From contig WJLO01000090.1 of assembly GCA_014728425.1 (NCBI GenBank), positions 1-5,391 on the forward strand: DNA of 5,391 bases, in the 5' to 3' direction. The stretch is from Minisyncoccota bacterium (GTDB taxonomy: Bacteria > Patescibacteriota > Microgenomatia > UBA1400 > PJMF01). How positions within the stretch are numbered: the stretch's first letter is position 1; every line of letters begins with the position of its first letter. Under the pieces are notes generated by a model. It was given only the letters and a program-made list of their open reading frames with translations, made no database searches and was not told the origin of the DNA. Positions 4,040 through 5,391 of the stretch are shown here, in pieces. A program made the translations under genes and the position numbers.

Positions 4040-4309
4040 ATGCTAAAAAAATTAAATTTTTCAATTGTCTTAATGGCTGTAGCAGTATTCATTAGTGCTT
4101 TAATGATAGTGGCGACAGTTGTTTTTCAATTTGATAACTTCTTTGCTCTAGAAGAGCAGAAAACAAGAAATACAGCTGTGGATAGTTGTTTAAAAGCAGC
4201 TACAATAGAAACTTTTCACCACAGTGATGATCGTGAAGCTAAAACCACTGAACCGATCAAAAGTGTATATAATTATTGTTTACAAGACAAAGGTATTGAG
4301 ATCAAATAA
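4040..4309 (+). CDS. Small one-helix membrane protein with two cysteines
   Basis: This 89-residue protein starts MLKKLNF, followed by a single hydrophobic helix (about residues 8-28, SIVLMAVAVFISALMIVATV) and a 60-residue polar tail. The positive N-terminus and hydrophobic helix predict an in-to-out anchor with the tail outside. The tail has a repeated-looking pattern, AVDSCLKAA and then SVYNYCLQDKG, whose two Cys could form a disulfide. From memory, short proteins of this shape ('...C...A...Y..C....G') are common in Microgenomates, with no assigned function. It follows the GT2 gene by 37 nt, with its own SD, and is closed by a strong terminator, so it is the last gene of that operon. Not an enzyme by any motif I can see. 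Confidence 0.7.
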   Translation: MLKKLNFSIVLMAVAVFISALMIVATVVFQFDNFFALEEQKTRNTAVDSCLKAATIETFHHSDDREAKTTEPIKSVYNYCLQDKGIEIK

Positions 4310-4328
4310 GCATTTTTTAAAATGAGTT

Positions 4329-4357
4329 AAAAAGGGAGTTCATATCTCCCTTTTTTT
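4329..4357 (+). terminator. Strong intrinsic terminator after the GT2 operon
   Basis: AAAAAGGGAG (4329-4338) pairs with CTCCCTTTTT (4346-4355) around TTCATAT, ending in a seven-T run (4351-4357). The A-tract on the 5' side could let it work on the other strand too. Confidence 0.88.
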
Positions 4358-4374
4358 CTGGCTAAAAGTTGAGG

Positions 4375-4386
4375 TATGATTAATTT
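4375..4386 (+). promoter_or_regulatory. Leaderless promoter -10 for the GT-C-like gene
   Basis: TATGAT (4375-4380) is a good -10 box and the ATG begins 6 bases later at 4387, the same spacing as at 62-74. No SD is present. No clear -35 is seen; the region 17 bp upstream is the T-run of the preceding terminator. Confidence 0.55.
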
Positions 4387-5121
4387 ATGGCAATTATGAC
4401 AAAGAAAAATATCATTAATACCTGGTATCTATTTCTTGCGATTGTGTTTTGTACTTTGTTCGTACTTTTTTTTACTTGGCCAGGAGTGATCAAGTTAAAA
4501 AAAGGACTAATTGGTGCTGGAGGCGACACTTATCAATATATGGGCTTTCAGGGCTTGGTCACTCACCAGCTTCAGGAATTTAGATATCCGTTTCAACACA
4601 TAGCTCTATGGCGTTATCCTGAAGGGTTTGATTTGAGTCGTGGTTATGATTCTTGGCTATCAAACATGTTTGGTGGTAGTTTGACTCTGTTTTTACATGA
4701 TCGAGCATTAGCATATAACTTAACTATTTTAACCTCTTTTATTTTTAATGCTTTTTGTGGTTATTTGTGGGGATACCAACTTACTAAATCTAGGTTATTG
4801 GGATTATTAAGTTCTGTTGGATTGGGTTTTAGTTTTTATAATTTAGCCCGAGGTGCAGCTCATGCCAGCCTGTTACTAACAGGAGGCTTCTTTTTGGTTG
4901 GTTATGCCCTGTTAAAGCTAAAAGAGGATATAATCTGTTATTGGTCAGTCACTGCAGGTTCTTATCTTGTCTTTAAAAGCGATGTGTTTGCTAAAAATGG
5001 TTTTTTTACTATTACTTATGATTATCAGCCAAGTGCTGATATGCAACCTGCCAGGCTAATTTCTGTTGGTCTGGAGAAAATCTATGAGGATGATGACAAA
5101 GAAGCTTATTTGATTTTATGA
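4387..5121 (+). CDS. GT-C-like membrane protein, apparently missing its middle
   Basis: The first 180 or so residues read like the N-terminus of a polytopic GT-C glycosyltransferase that uses lipid-phosphate sugars on the outer face. There is a first helix (about 13-31), an external loop with GAGGDTYQY (43-51) whose Asp47 occupies the usual catalytic-Asp position, RYPEGFDLSRGYDS (76-89), and further helices at about 108-130, 137-153 and 160-176. In the proteins I recall with this 'GGD.Y' start, 8 or more helices and 500-700 residues would follow. Here, after LLKLKED (175-181), the sequence turns into a soluble beta-like tail (GSYLVFKSDVF, FFTITYDYQ, ISVGLEKIYEDDD) and stops at 244. I infer an in-frame deletion joining the N-terminus to a C-terminal external domain. 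Translation starts at ATG 4387 from a leaderless promoter. Its stop overlaps the next start (ATGA, 5118-5121), so the two are coupled. Enzyme activity is doubtful. Confidence 0.65.
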   Translation: MAIMTKKNIINTWYLFLAIVFCTLFVLFFTWPGVIKLKKGLIGAGGDTYQYMGFQGLVTHQLQEFRYPFQHIALWRYPEGFDLSRGYDSWLSNMFGGSLTLFLHDRALAYNLTILTSFIFNAFCGYLWGYQLTKSRLLGLLSSVGLGFSFYNLARGAAHASLLLTGGFFLVGYALLKLKEDIICYWSVTAGSYLVFKSDVFAKNGFFTITYDYQPSADMQPARLISVGLEKIYEDDDKEAYLIL

Positions 5122-5391
5122 AAAAGAGACTTTATACACACTGGCCGGTTTTGATTTTATTGTTAATCAGCGTTTTTCTATGGCTCACTAATTATAGTTT
5201 AGGCACAAGTTTAGTTGGTTGGGATAATACGGTACCAGAGTTAAATTTTTTCTTAAACTTAAAAAGAATTGCTTTTAGTGTTTGGCAAGAGTATCGAGGT
5301 GTAGGAACTTTAGATGGGATGGCTCACGCTGCTAATATTGTTCATTGGGGCTATGCTTATCTTCTGAGTCTAATTTTTCCCACCAATATGG
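5118..5391 (+). CDS. N-terminus of a GT-C-like membrane protein (partial)
   Basis: An ORF opens at ATG 5118, overlapping the previous stop by 4 bp, and is still open at the window end (91 full codons). Residues 9-24 form the first membrane helix. An external loop follows with VGWDNTVPELNF (33-44), whose Asp36 fits the GT-C catalytic Asp after helix 1, and then VWQEYRGVGTLDGMAHAANIVHW. A second helix begins near residue 77. I recall the 'GWDN..PE.NF...' and 'VWQEY.G.G...GMAHAA' strings from very large Patescibacteria membrane proteins of the arabinofuranosyltransferase-like GT-C type. From family knowledge, these move sugars from a lipid carrier to a surface glycan. The exact substrate cannot be read from this fragment. 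The overlap with the upstream GT-C-like gene indicates one operon and translational coupling. Confidence 0.75.
   Translation, partial: MKKRLYTHWPVLILLLISVFLWLTNYSLGTSLVGWDNTVPELNFFLNLKRIAFSVWQEYRGVGTLDGMAHAANIVHWGYAYLLSLIFPTNM

Overview
The window looks like a piece of a Candidate Phyla Radiation (Patescibacteria) genome, most likely Microgenomates-like. The main strand is AT-rich. Two genes begin directly on the +1 site of a recognisable -10 box (leaderless). The protein set is typical of that group: GT4 and GT2 glycosyltransferases, polytopic GT-C-like membrane proteins, a tiny one-helix protein with two cysteines, and a remnant of a small 'IDQSGK' protein that I recall as common in Microgenomates. 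These family assignments come from motif recognition, not from a search. All genes are on the + strand.

Layout: (1) 74-1276, a GT4 glycosyltransferase behind a leaderless promoter. (2) 1277-2251, an unusual block. A near-consensus extended -10 promoter (1312-1340), lying between duplicated box motifs, faces about 330 nt of stem-loop-rich sequence. That contains two hairpins competing for the same strand. Next come the decayed small gene (1676-1977), a three-tier stem-loop, more hairpins and a terminator-like hairpin at 2196-2251. A 27-bp inverted repeat (1527-1553 and 2076-2102) encloses the decayed gene. (3) About 2194-3000, a GC-rich island (about 61% G+C over 2341-2880, against roughly 22-40% in sampled neighbouring lines). 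It carries one SD-led ORF for an unidentified anchored secreted protein, and it is packed with perfect stem-loops, several of them inside the ORF. (4) 3049-4309, a GT2 glycosyltransferase followed by a small membrane protein and a strong intrinsic terminator. (5) 4387-5391, a leaderless GT-C-like membrane protein that seems to have lost its middle, overlapping by 4 bp a second GT-C-like protein that runs off the end.

Functionally, the recognisable genes form a cell-surface glycan locus: cytoplasmic GT4 and GT2 enzymes that would use nucleotide sugars, and membrane GT-C proteins that would use lipid-linked sugars outside. The interesting part is the middle. There, a strongly promoted, structured, IR-bounded remnant sits next to a compositionally foreign, palindrome-rich island. 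Two genes (1676-1977 and 4387-5121) look like internal-deletion derivatives, which suggests a locus in decay or rearrangement, or an assembly problem that should be excluded.
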